Below, in pieces: positions 18,187 through 26,541 of a DNA stretch of 64,000 bases. Below the pieces are notes generated by a model that was not told the DNA's origin, did no database searches, and was given only the letters and a program-made list of their open reading frames with translations. Location: assembly GCA_946616835.1 (NCBI GenBank), contig CAMOJK010000005.1, positions 1-64,000 on the forward strand, given 5' to 3'. This DNA is from an uncultured Lachnospiraceae bacterium (lineage in GTDB: Bacteria > Bacillota > Clostridia > Lachnospirales > Lachnospiraceae). Both the position numbers and the translations under genes were made by a program. Position 1 is the first letter of the stretch. The number at the start of each line of letters is the position of its first letter.

Positions 18187-18585
18187 AAGTCTCCTTTCCG
18201 TGATATATCGGACAGGGCAGAAAAAGATGCTATGGCCGAATATGTCACTTGCAAAATTTCACTACTGTGAATAATGGAACGACTGTTCCTCAGATGCACC
18301 GCTCATGAAAAGCTGGTGCAGAGATTCACATTTGTTACAACACCCCTACCTTAACAGAAATAGGTTGGGGTTGTCAATAATAACATGAGTGACGATAGCC
18401 GGTTGGTATGATCCCCCCCGTCCACAAATTGTAGATGTGTCATATGAAAAGGTTAAAAGTGCTGGTTTTATTCTACCGCTTACAATGCATTCGGAAGAGG
18501 GAAAAAATCAGAAATGGCTAAGCTTCAGTGTCTTCCGAATGGTAGGGAAACGATACCCGGACGTAGCATTAAGAGGTTATGCATA

Positions 18586-18881
18586 ATGGAGCGAAATAAA
18601 GAATTATTAATGAAGCATATCATAGAGGATATGTCCGATGGTGTGATCGCCATAGGCTTTGATAGCAGGATCCAGGCACATAACAGGGCGGCCGCAAAGA
18701 TTCTGGGAATGGACGATGCACAGTTACACTTACTGCAGATGACAGACCGTATAAACCGCCGATGGCGCCGGAAAAGGCTTTTTCGATTCTGGAGGATATG
18801 GCAGAGCATGGAAAGCTTGATCCGCAGCTGTTATCAAGCTTTCGTGAGAGTAATGCGTGGAAGAAGGAGCTGGAAGAGTAA
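18586..18881 (+). pseudogene. Remnant signalling protein: PAS N-terminus joined out of frame to an HD-GYP-type C-terminal tail
   Basis: Frame 1: MERNKELLMKHIIEDMSDGVIAIGFDSRIQAHNRAAAKILGMDDAQ; from 18738 frame 3: DDRPYKPPMAPEKAFSILEDMAEHGKLDPQLLSSFRESNAWKKELEE*. Confidence 0.65.
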
Positions 18882-18989
18882 CAGGCGACAAAACGCATTG
18901 ACATGTTATTTTGGCTTGTATACAATTGAGAACGGTTTGGGATGATATAAAGATGTAAACTCTGTGTGTTGCACTGTAACCTCTGATGA

Positions 18990-19397
18990 TTGAAGGCAAT
19001 GCAGCAGAAGTTTCATGCGTATGGCAATCAGCTTCGAAACGAGCGGAATAGTATTAACTACAGAATGAAAATGGATACAGTCAGTTCATTATCTTACTTA
19101 TATAGGAAGAAAACATTTATGATCTCAGCGGTGCTCTGTGTACTGCTGGTTGTGTCGACTTTTGTTTCCGTATTATTCATAGCTATGGAGACCGAACATG
19201 ACTGTGGTGGCGAAGAGTGTCACATCTGCGAGTGCATAGAGCTCTGTGAGGCCATACTTCAGCAGGTGGGGACTGCACTGCCGATAGTTACGGCTTCTCT
19301 TATTTTTTCTGTTATTTCCATAGCATTAAATTCAATGGATGGTGGTGTTCTCTGCCCGAAAACACCTGTAAGCCAGAAGATACGTCTGAATGATTGA
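18990..19397 (+). CDS. Hypothetical two-TM membrane protein with HDCGGEECHICECIELCE motif
   Basis: Two hydrophobic helices; cysteine motif; lies directly before the Zn-binding lipoprotein; likely start MKMDTV near 19071. Confidence 0.6.
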   Translation: MKAMQQKFHAYGNQLRNERNSINYRMKMDTVSSLSYLYRKKTFMISAVLCVLLVVSTFVSVLFIAMETEHDCGGEECHICECIELCEAILQQVGTALPIVTASLIFSVISIALNSMDGGVLCPKTPVSQKIRLND

Positions 19398-19557
19398 ATT
19401 TTTCCAAGGCAGGAGTGCGGAAAATCTGCATTAATTCCATTTATAATATAATGGCATACAATTATCGGGGAATGTGGTAAGATTTTTGTTTCGATGCAAA
19501 AATAGTACGGATACCCGATCATGTTTTGAACCAGATTACGGAGGTTAATAAAACAAT

Positions 19558-20670
19558 ATGAATATAAGAAAAATGATGACAGTATTTTTTGCAGCCGCAT
19601 TCACAATGTGCGGTGTTACAGCCTGTGATACAACAGGTGCTTTACAGAATGCTTCAGCAGAAACCGGAGATTCAGACAAGATGCAGATCGTCACGACCAT
19701 ATTTCCGGAATACGACTGGGTGGAAAATGTACTCGGTGACAGGGCGGATGTTGCAGAAGTGACACTGCTGCTTGACAACGGAGTGGATCTCCACAGTTAT
19801 CAGCCTACAGCAGAAGACATAATGAAAATCTCAACCTGCGATATGTTCATTTACATAGGCGGTGAGTCAGATGAGTGGGCTGAAGACGTCCTGGAGAATG
19901 CAGTGAATAAGGATATGGTGGTCATTAATCTTCTGGATGCCCTTGGTGATGGCGTGAAGGCCGAGGAAATAGTAGAGGGCATGGAAGCAGAGCACGACCA
20001 TGAGCATGAAGAAGGCGAGGAAGCAGATCACGCCCATGAGCACGAGGATGGAGAAGATGCTGATCACGACCATGAGCATGAGGAAGGTGAAGAAGCAGAG
20101 CATGACCATGAGGGTGGGGAAGAGTGTGAGGAGGAAATGGATGAACATGTATGGCTTTCCCTCAGGAATGCAGAGGTTCTTTGCGGAACGATTGCAGATT
20201 GCCTGGGACAGATAGACAGTGAAAATGCTGATGTCTATAAAGCTAACGCAGAAGCGTATAAGACAGAGCTTGCGGATCTTGACGCAAAGTATGCCGAGGC
20301 TGTTGCCAATGCAGAGGTGAAAACTCTTCTTTTTGGTGACAGGTTCCCGTTTCGTTATATGGTGGACGACTACGGACTTGATTATTATGCTGCATTTGTG
20401 GGCTGTTCTGCCGAGACGGAGGCAAGCTTCGAGACAATAGTATTCCTGGCAGGAAAGACGGATGAGCTGGGACTTTCTTCCATCGTGACGATTGAGGGAA
20501 GTGACCGGCGTATAGCAGAGACCATCCGTGACAATACCTCATCAAAGGATCAGCAGATACTTACGCTGGATTCGCTGCAGTCAACGACACTTAAGGATGC
20601 GGCTAACGGAACTTCTTATCTGTCCGTTATGGAATCAAATCTTGAAGTGCTTAAGGAAGCTCTTAAGTAG
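19558..20670 (+). CDS. Zinc ABC transporter substrate-binding protein, ZnuA/AdcA-like, His-rich linker
   Basis: Signal-peptide-like start, TIFPEYDWVENVLGD, long HDHEHEEGEEADH... stretch, DEHVWLS motif. Confidence 0.92.
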   Translation: MNIRKMMTVFFAAAFTMCGVTACDTTGALQNASAETGDSDKMQIVTTIFPEYDWVENVLGDRADVAEVTLLLDNGVDLHSYQPTAEDIMKISTCDMFIYIGGESDEWAEDVLENAVNKDMVVINLLDALGDGVKAEEIVEGMEAEHDHEHEEGEEADHAHEHEDGEDADHDHEHEEGEEAEHDHEGGEECEEEMDEHVWLSLRNAEVLCGTIADCLGQIDSENADVYKANAEAYKTELADLDAKYAEAVANAEVKTLLFGDRFPFRYMVDDYGLDYYAAFVGCSAETEASFETIVFLAGKTDELGLSSIVTIEGSDRRIAETIRDNTSSKDQQILTLDSLQSTTLKDAANGTSYLSVMESNLEVLKEALK

Positions 20671-20693
20671 CAGGAACTGCATATAAGACGGGG

Positions 20694-20912
20694 ATGTATG
20701 CAGTACCCTGTTCGGTTCGGTTTCCATTCTTACTTGTAGGTTCCCTGCTTATTTCTGCGCTGGTTATTTTCCCGGCACTTTCTTCAATGAGATTGTTCAG
20801 GAGTTTTAGATCGGTAACCGTATGTTCGGTGGTGCTTTCAGTTGCAATAGTTGCAGTCCGGGCTGCTGCGTTTGCATTGTGCTGTCTGGCAGGAAGGGTG
20901 TTTATAAAATGA
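20694..20912 (+). pseudogene. Fragment of ZnuB-like ABC-3 permease C-terminus
   Basis: LLVGSLLISALVIFPALSSMRLFRSFRSVTVCSVVLSV resembles the C-terminal portion of ZnuB permeases; no N-terminal half and no ATPase nearby. Confidence 0.55.
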
Positions 20913-21353
20913 AAAAAGTATTCATTCATACGGCAGAGCCTGAGACAGATGAAACAGTTTCAGAGGGTGCTGGGGACGAAGCGGATGATACTGCCAAACA
21001 GGATGAAAACGGTAAAGATGATATTCGGAGGTTTATAATATGATGGTCTCGCCTGAAGACTATGTGGGTAAAAGAATAAAAATGAAAGGGATTTTTCTAT
21101 TTATTATGATGAAGGCTCGGAAAAATATTATTTTGCGTGTATAATAATGGATGCAACCGCATGCTGATCCCAGGGAATAGAATTTGAGCCCTCGGATGAA
21201 TACAGTTATCCTGAAGATTTCACGGAGGCAGGGAGTTTTGTATGCGTGGAAGGCGTGTTTGACACATATATGGAAGGTGAAAATATGTACTGCATTTTGA
21301 GGGATGCCGAGCTTATTTCATGGACAGCCGGCAGCGTTGAGGAGGTCAGATAA
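20909..21353 (+). pseudogene. Decayed small secreted/lipoprotein-like gene
   Basis: MKKVF...DDIRRFII* then MMVSPEDYVGKRIKMKG; -1 shift gives DFSIYYDEGSEKYYFACIIMDATAC*SQGIEFEPSDEYSYPEDFTEAGSFVCVEGVFDTYMEGENMYCILRDAELISWTAGSVEEVR*. Confidence 0.6.
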
Positions 21354-21354
21354 G

Positions 21355-21528
21355 ATGGAAACCTGGTACTACGAAGTAGTAAGCATAGACGGTGACTATG
21401 CTAATTTAAAAAGAACGGATATTGAATCAGACGATCTCAAGCTTGTTGCGAGAGCCCTGCTCCCGCCGGAAATCGTTGAGGGAAGTCAGCTTAAATATGA
21501 AATGATGCAGTATGAACTTTTGAAGTAA
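21355..21528 (+). CDS. Small conserved-looking hypothetical protein
   Basis: METWYYEVVSIDGDYANLKRTD...; starts directly after the stop of the decayed upstream gene. Confidence 0.55.
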   Translation: METWYYEVVSIDGDYANLKRTDIESDDLKLVARALLPPEIVEGSQLKYEMMQYELLK

Positions 21529-21580
21529 GCCTGGAGCCGCTGTGGCGAAGGGGACTTTTAATAATTCGGAGGCGCATTTT

Positions 21581-22690
21581 ATGTGGAGTTTTCGTAGAAA
21601 AAATCTCATTTTATCGTTCGCATTGTTTATGTCGGTCTTTTTAACTTCATGTTCTGTTAATTCTAAGGGAACCGGTCCGGCGGACAGCGCGGATTCTGAA
21701 GAATCCGAAAACAGCGCTGAGTCAACCAATGGATCAGAGGTGATCAGCAGCGCTGTAGACTTTGATCATGAACTGGACGGGTACGAACCCAAAAAGGATC
21801 ATTACAATTTCTATTTTACATATAAAACTGTTCACCCCTGGTGGGATGCGGTTGCTCTTGGCATGGAGGATGCCCAGAGACAGTACCATGATAAGGGGAT
21901 AACGATCACATATGAGTATATGGCACCGGAGGCAGCATCTGCCGAGGATCAGAAAGAGAGACTTCGTGCAGCAGAATCGAAAGACTTTGATGTTATTGGT
22001 GTCGATGTGGCTGATGCGGATATTATATCGCCGATCCTTGATGAAATGGTGGATTCGGGGTATAAGGTTATGACTTTTTCAAGCTCTGATGCACATGAGG
22101 GCTGCAAAAGGATTGCCTATGTCGGCAATACGCATAATTATGAAGACGGTGCGGATCTGACTGAAGCTTTATGCAAAAAACTCGACTACAAGGGGAAAGT
22201 GGCAATCCTTGTGGGAAGTGTCGGGGCGCCGTGCCACGAAGAACGGGCGGCAGGTGCAAGGGATACGATCGCCAAATACAGTGACATGGAAATAGTTGCC
22301 ACTGAGTATGATATGGATTCTGTAGACCTGGCCTATGACCTTACATTAAAGATACTTGAGGAGAATCCTGATCTTGACGGGATCATCTGCTGCAACATGA
22401 GTAATCCTGTAGGTGCCGCAAGGGCGGTAAAAGAAAAGGGGCATGATGCCGTTATTGTAGGCATGGACCATGATCAGGAAGCACTGCATTATCTTAGGGA
22501 TGGTGTCATCTACTGCCTTGGAGTACAGGACTGCTATTCCATAGGCTTTGATACGATTCAGATAGCTGTGAAGATTGCAGACGGCAATCAGCCGGGTGAA
22601 TTATTCAAGGAAAAGACAGATGAGATAACAACGGTTATTTATCAGGAAGATGCAGCGGTAATGCTGGAACTGCTGTATGGTGAAGACTAA
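21581..22690 (+). CDS. Periplasmic-binding-protein type 1 (sugar-binding-like) lipoprotein
   Basis: LFMSVFLTSC lipobox; DVIGVDVADADIISPILDEMVDSG, GMDHDQEALHYLRDG; ORF track starts 21542. Confidence 0.85.
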   Translation: MWSFRRKNLILSFALFMSVFLTSCSVNSKGTGPADSADSEESENSAESTNGSEVISSAVDFDHELDGYEPKKDHYNFYFTYKTVHPWWDAVALGMEDAQRQYHDKGITITYEYMAPEAASAEDQKERLRAAESKDFDVIGVDVADADIISPILDEMVDSGYKVMTFSSSDAHEGCKRIAYVGNTHNYEDGADLTEALCKKLDYKGKVAILVGSVGAPCHEERAAGARDTIAKYSDMEIVATEYDMDSVDLAYDLTLKILEENPDLDGIICCNMSNPVGAARAVKEKGHDAVIVGMDHDQEALHYLRDGVIYCLGVQDCYSIGFDTIQIAVKIADGNQPGELFKEKTDEITTVIYQEDAAVMLELLYGED

Positions 22691-24186
22691 TGAATAAACA
22701 TATCACGAAAAAACAATTTATAATTACAGCAATCGTCGGCGGCATAATATTGATGGCAACGGTGATCATAAATACCATTATGTCTACAAGACAGACTACC
22801 ACCGCAACAAATGAGGCCGTTTCCGAGGTCAGCTCATTTTATCTTGAGGCAATGGCGGACCGGCGGGCTAAAACGGTCACGAATCTTATAAGAAGCAACT
22901 TTGATCATATGGATAAAGCTGTGGAATATATCAGTAACGAAGGAATCGAGTCACAAGATGAACTCCGTCATACGATGGGAAGCATAAAATCCATGCTTTC
23001 TCTCAACCGCTTTGCGCTTGTAGATGATGACAAGGTGGTTTATACGCAGTATACAACCTACACCGGCGGCAGCAGGCATCCTTTCCTTTCGGATGAAAAT
23101 ATGGATAAGCAGAATGTCAGTACGGTTTCTTTGTATGGTTCATCAAAACAGCTCTGTCTTGCCGCACCTACACATGATCTCGAGATAGCCGGAAAGCCGT
23201 ACAGAGCATGCTTCGTGCAGATTGATGTCAGCGAGATAGTGGATCTGCTTGCGTTTGATGATGATGGGAGAACAAATTTCGGTATCTACAGTAAAAACGG
23301 AGAAAACCTGACAGGGACGGAATTGGGACCTTACATATCACACCATAATCTTTTTGATGCTTTAAATGGTGTCATTTCCGAAAATGACTGGAACAAAAAC
23401 AGAGAGAACTTTTTAAATTCCGTGGAAGGGAGTATTACTTTTAATGCTAATGGGGCTGAGGAAACTTTATGCTATGTTCCCATAGAGGATACTGACTGGA
23501 TGATGGTGGTACTCATCCGTGAGAGTGTCATACAGGACAGGATCCGGAGTATAAGCGAGAAAAGTCTTTCGGCAAGTAAAAGACAGATAGTATTCACATT
23601 GTCCTATTCCATTATTTTTTTCGGTGTTCTGATGATTATGATGAAGGCTCTGTTTAACAAGGATCTTCAGGAAGAAAAGGAGAACTCCAAGACTTTCCGC
23701 AGTTTGGCAAGCACGGATTCACTGACCGGCATAAGGAACAAGCATGCTTATACCGAAGTTGAGAGCGCCCTTAATCGTCGGATAATGGAAAAGGATATAG
23801 AAAAGCTGGCTATAGTCGTATGCGATGTAAACGGACTTAAAATAGTCAATGACACACAGGGACATGCAGCCGGAGATAAGCTTATAAAGGATGCAAGCTC
23901 GATGATCTGTGAGTATTTTTCACGCGGAGCGGTATTCAGGATCGGAGGAGACGAGTTTGCAGTCATTCTCCAGGACAAAGGCTATGAAACGATTCATGAG
24001 GTGATAACCGAGATAAACCGGGCGGTAGAGGAGAACATAAAGAAGAAAGAAGTCGTGATCTCAATCGGTTATTCGGAGCTGACACCGGAGGATAAGCTTG
24101 TCCGTGATATATTTGAGCGCGCGGATCAGATGATGTATAAACGCAAACAGCAGCTCAAACAGATGGGGGCGCAGACAAGATTGTAA
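22690..24186 (+). CDS. Membrane diguanylate cyclase with Cache-like extracellular domain
   Basis: Two TMs flanking extracellular domain, FRIGGDEFAVIL; start overlaps upstream stop. Confidence 0.92.
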   Translation: MNKHITKKQFIITAIVGGIILMATVIINTIMSTRQTTTATNEAVSEVSSFYLEAMADRRAKTVTNLIRSNFDHMDKAVEYISNEGIESQDELRHTMGSIKSMLSLNRFALVDDDKVVYTQYTTYTGGSRHPFLSDENMDKQNVSTVSLYGSSKQLCLAAPTHDLEIAGKPYRACFVQIDVSEIVDLLAFDDDGRTNFGIYSKNGENLTGTELGPYISHHNLFDALNGVISENDWNKNRENFLNSVEGSITFNANGAEETLCYVPIEDTDWMMVVLIRESVIQDRIRSISEKSLSASKRQIVFTLSYSIIFFGVLMIMMKALFNKDLQEEKENSKTFRSLASTDSLTGIRNKHAYTEVESALNRRIMEKDIEKLAIVVCDVNGLKIVNDTQGHAAGDKLIKDASSMICEYFSRGAVFRIGGDEFAVILQDKGYETIHEVITEINRAVEENIKKKEVVISIGYSELTPEDKLVRDIFERADQMMYKRKQQLKQMGAQTRL

Positions 24187-24209
24187 TAGCAGTATAAAAA
24201 GTACCGGAT

Positions 24210-24238
24210 TTGACAATAATGTTTTGTTTTGATATAGT
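24210..24238 (+). promoter_or_regulatory. Sigma-A-type promoter
   Basis: TTGACA (24210-24215) - 17 nt - TATAGT (24233-24238). Confidence 0.7.
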
Positions 24239-24309
24239 AGCCGTAACAAATTTGTAACAGTTTGAAACAAAATGTTAAAAAAAGAAACAAAACGTTAGAA
24301 ACTGAAGGT

Positions 24310-25569
24310 ATGAGAAGAATCCGGTTACTGAAAATGGCAGGTGTGTTTACCTTAGCTGCCATCGTCATAATGAATACGAGTGTTCTTTCCGCTTACGGGA
24401 ACGATGAGGATCCTGTGAAGTTTTCGTTGTCGGAAGATGTGATGTGTGCGAACATCGAGTCCGACAAACTTTCGGTAGCAGGCGAAATACCGGTGGATCT
24501 TTCAGAGTTAAGCAAGCCTGATGAGAATGTTACTGCTGATACGGTCTCCGGGGATGATGTGGCTGCCGGTATTGCTGAAGCTACGGAGTGCGGTGTGGTG
24601 CCTACGGAGGATGAACTTCAGGATATCATAGATGCTGAGGCAAATGCGTGGAAAGAAGAAGGGGCGCTTGTAATGGCGGATGTTGTGACATCCGTTAATG
24701 TGCGTGCTGAAGCAAGTGAGGAATCGGAGATAGTCGGAAAGCTCTATACGGAGTGCGGCGGCAATATAATCGAATATACTGATGACTGGACCAAGCTTAA
24801 GTCCGGCAAGGTTGTAGGCTGGGTAAGCAATGAATATCTTTTATTCGGAGATGATGCTGAAAGACTGTACAAAGAAGTCGGCGTGATGCAGGCAACAGTT
24901 ACCGGGCAGACTCTTAGGGTAAGGAAAGAAGCATCTGTTGATGCGGAAGTCCTGGGAATGGTTGCAGAAGGTGATGTGTTCGAGGAAGTGTCTGAGGATG
25001 ACGGCTGGGTAGTTATAGATTTTGAAGGTGCTGACGGATATATATCTTCCGAATATGTGACGACAGAATATGTGGTGGACTGCGGTGAGACCATGGCAGC
25101 CATAGAGGCCAGGGAGGCTGCTAAGGCAGCAGCGGCAAAGAAGGCCGCAGAGAGCAAGAACAGCTCTAATAAGAATTCGTCTAAGAGTTCGTCTCTGCCG
25201 CAGACAAACGATTATTATGGAGCTTATGCGGCATCCGCTACAGATGAGGTGCTTTTGGGTGCGCTTATACAGTGCGAAGCGGGGAATCAGCCTTATGAGG
25301 CACAGGTGGCCGTTGGCGCAGTAGTAATGAACAGAGTCAGGAGCTCTGCATATCCTTCCACCATATATGATGTAATTTACGCATCGGGGCAGTTCACTCC
25401 CGCAGGAAATGGCAAGGTTGACAGGGTGATAGCAAACGGCGTAATGCCGGTATGCCTGCAGGCAGCACAGGAGGCACTGAGCGGTTATTCAAATGTAGGC
25501 GGAGCTACACACTTCAGAAGGGTGGGCTATCACGACGGAATAGTCATAGGTGTGCAGGTATTCTGGTAA
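24310..25569 (+). CDS. SH3-domain cell wall hydrolase (SleB/Hydrolase_2)
   Basis: Signal peptide, two SH3_3 domains (VNVRAEASEESEIVGKL; LRVRKEASVDAEVLGMV), C-terminal CEAGNQPYEAQVAVGAVVMNRV hydrolase; ORF track starts 24262. Confidence 0.88.
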   Translation: MRRIRLLKMAGVFTLAAIVIMNTSVLSAYGNDEDPVKFSLSEDVMCANIESDKLSVAGEIPVDLSELSKPDENVTADTVSGDDVAAGIAEATECGVVPTEDELQDIIDAEANAWKEEGALVMADVVTSVNVRAEASEESEIVGKLYTECGGNIIEYTDDWTKLKSGKVVGWVSNEYLLFGDDAERLYKEVGVMQATVTGQTLRVRKEASVDAEVLGMVAEGDVFEEVSEDDGWVVIDFEGADGYISSEYVTTEYVVDCGETMAAIEAREAAKAAAAKKAAESKNSSNKNSSKSSSLPQTNDYYGAYAASATDEVLLGALIQCEAGNQPYEAQVAVGAVVMNRVRSSAYPSTIYDVIYASGQFTPAGNGKVDRVIANGVMPVCLQAAQEALSGYSNVGGATHFRRVGYHDGIVIGVQVFW

Positions 25570-25616
25570 GAAAGTCATTGCCGGGGATATGGCAGAGTAA
25601 TGACGGAGTAAAATAA

Positions 25617-26489
25617 ATGAGAAAGATCACTGTGGCAGCCTGTCAGATGGAGATGGGCGAAGCTGTTGAAGAGAATATTTTAAAGGCAGACCGTCTGGTG
25701 AGACAGGCGGCAGAACAGGGAGCAAATATCATAACGCTCCCTGAACTTTTTGAAAGAAAATACTTCTGTCAGGAAAGACGGTATGATTATTATGGATTCG
25801 CAACAGAGACGGAGAAAAATCCGGCGGTCATGCATTTTTGCAAGACAGCAAAGGAAATCGGCTGCGTGATTCCAGTAAGCTTTTATGAGAAGGCCGGAAC
25901 CTGTCTGTTTAATTCAGTTGCAATGATAGATGCTGACGGCGTAATCCTTGGCGTATACAGAAAAACACATATTCCCGACGATCACTTTTATCAGGAAAAA
26001 TTTTATTTCACCCCCGGGGATACCGGATTCAAAGTATGGGATACGGCTTTCGGGTGCATTGGCGTAGGGATTTGCTGGGACCAGTGGTTTCCCGAGACCG
26101 CAAGGTGCATGGCTCTTGACGGTGCGGAGGTATTGCTTTATCCTACTGCTATAGGCAGTGAACCGATACTTGAAACGGATTCTATGCCGCATTGGCGCAG
26201 GTGCATGCAGGGACATGCTGCTGCAAATATAATGCCGGTGGTGGCAGCTAACCGCATAGGAACAGAGGAAGTTAAGTCCTGTGAAGAGAATAATCATCAG
26301 AGCTCGGCTCTTAAATTCTACGGCTCTTCTTTTATAAGTGATGAGACAGGTGCTTTGGTTGCGGAAGCTGGTCGTGACAGTGAATGTGTAATAACGGCTT
26401 CATTTGATCTCGAAGCCATAGAAGAGATGCGCATGAGCTGGGGAGTGTTCAGGGACAGACGCCCTGAGATCTACAGGAAATGGAGTTAG
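25617..26489 (+). CDS. aguB: N-carbamoylputrescine amidase (nitrilase superfamily)
   Basis: LPELFERKYFCQ, YRKTHIPDDHFYQEKFYF, GVGICWDQWFPE catalytic E-K-C. Confidence 0.92.
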   Translation: MRKITVAACQMEMGEAVEENILKADRLVRQAAEQGANIITLPELFERKYFCQERRYDYYGFATETEKNPAVMHFCKTAKEIGCVIPVSFYEKAGTCLFNSVAMIDADGVILGVYRKTHIPDDHFYQEKFYFTPGDTGFKVWDTAFGCIGVGICWDQWFPETARCMALDGAEVLLYPTAIGSEPILETDSMPHWRRCMQGHAAANIMPVVAANRIGTEEVKSCEENNHQSSALKFYGSSFISDETGALVAEAGRDSECVITASFDLEAIEEMRMSWGVFRDRRPEIYRKWS

Positions 26490-26541
26490 AACTCGTAATA
26501 TCTTCACGGAATCAGGGTATTATTGAGGGTTATTAGGATTT

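Noticed and set aside
21150-21200. In-frame TGA at a conserved-looking Cys position (DATAC-TGA-SQGIEF), as in selenoproteins
   Set aside because: The same gene also carries an upstream 1-nt frameshift (AAAGGGATTTTT) and lacks a signal peptide, so decay explains the TGA better. No SECIS-like hairpin was convincing. A UGA read-through test would settle it.
24264-24301. GAAACAAAAnGTTA direct repeat pair in the 5' UTR of the SleB-like gene
   Set aside because: Only two short A-rich copies; likely low-complexity leader sequence without further evidence.
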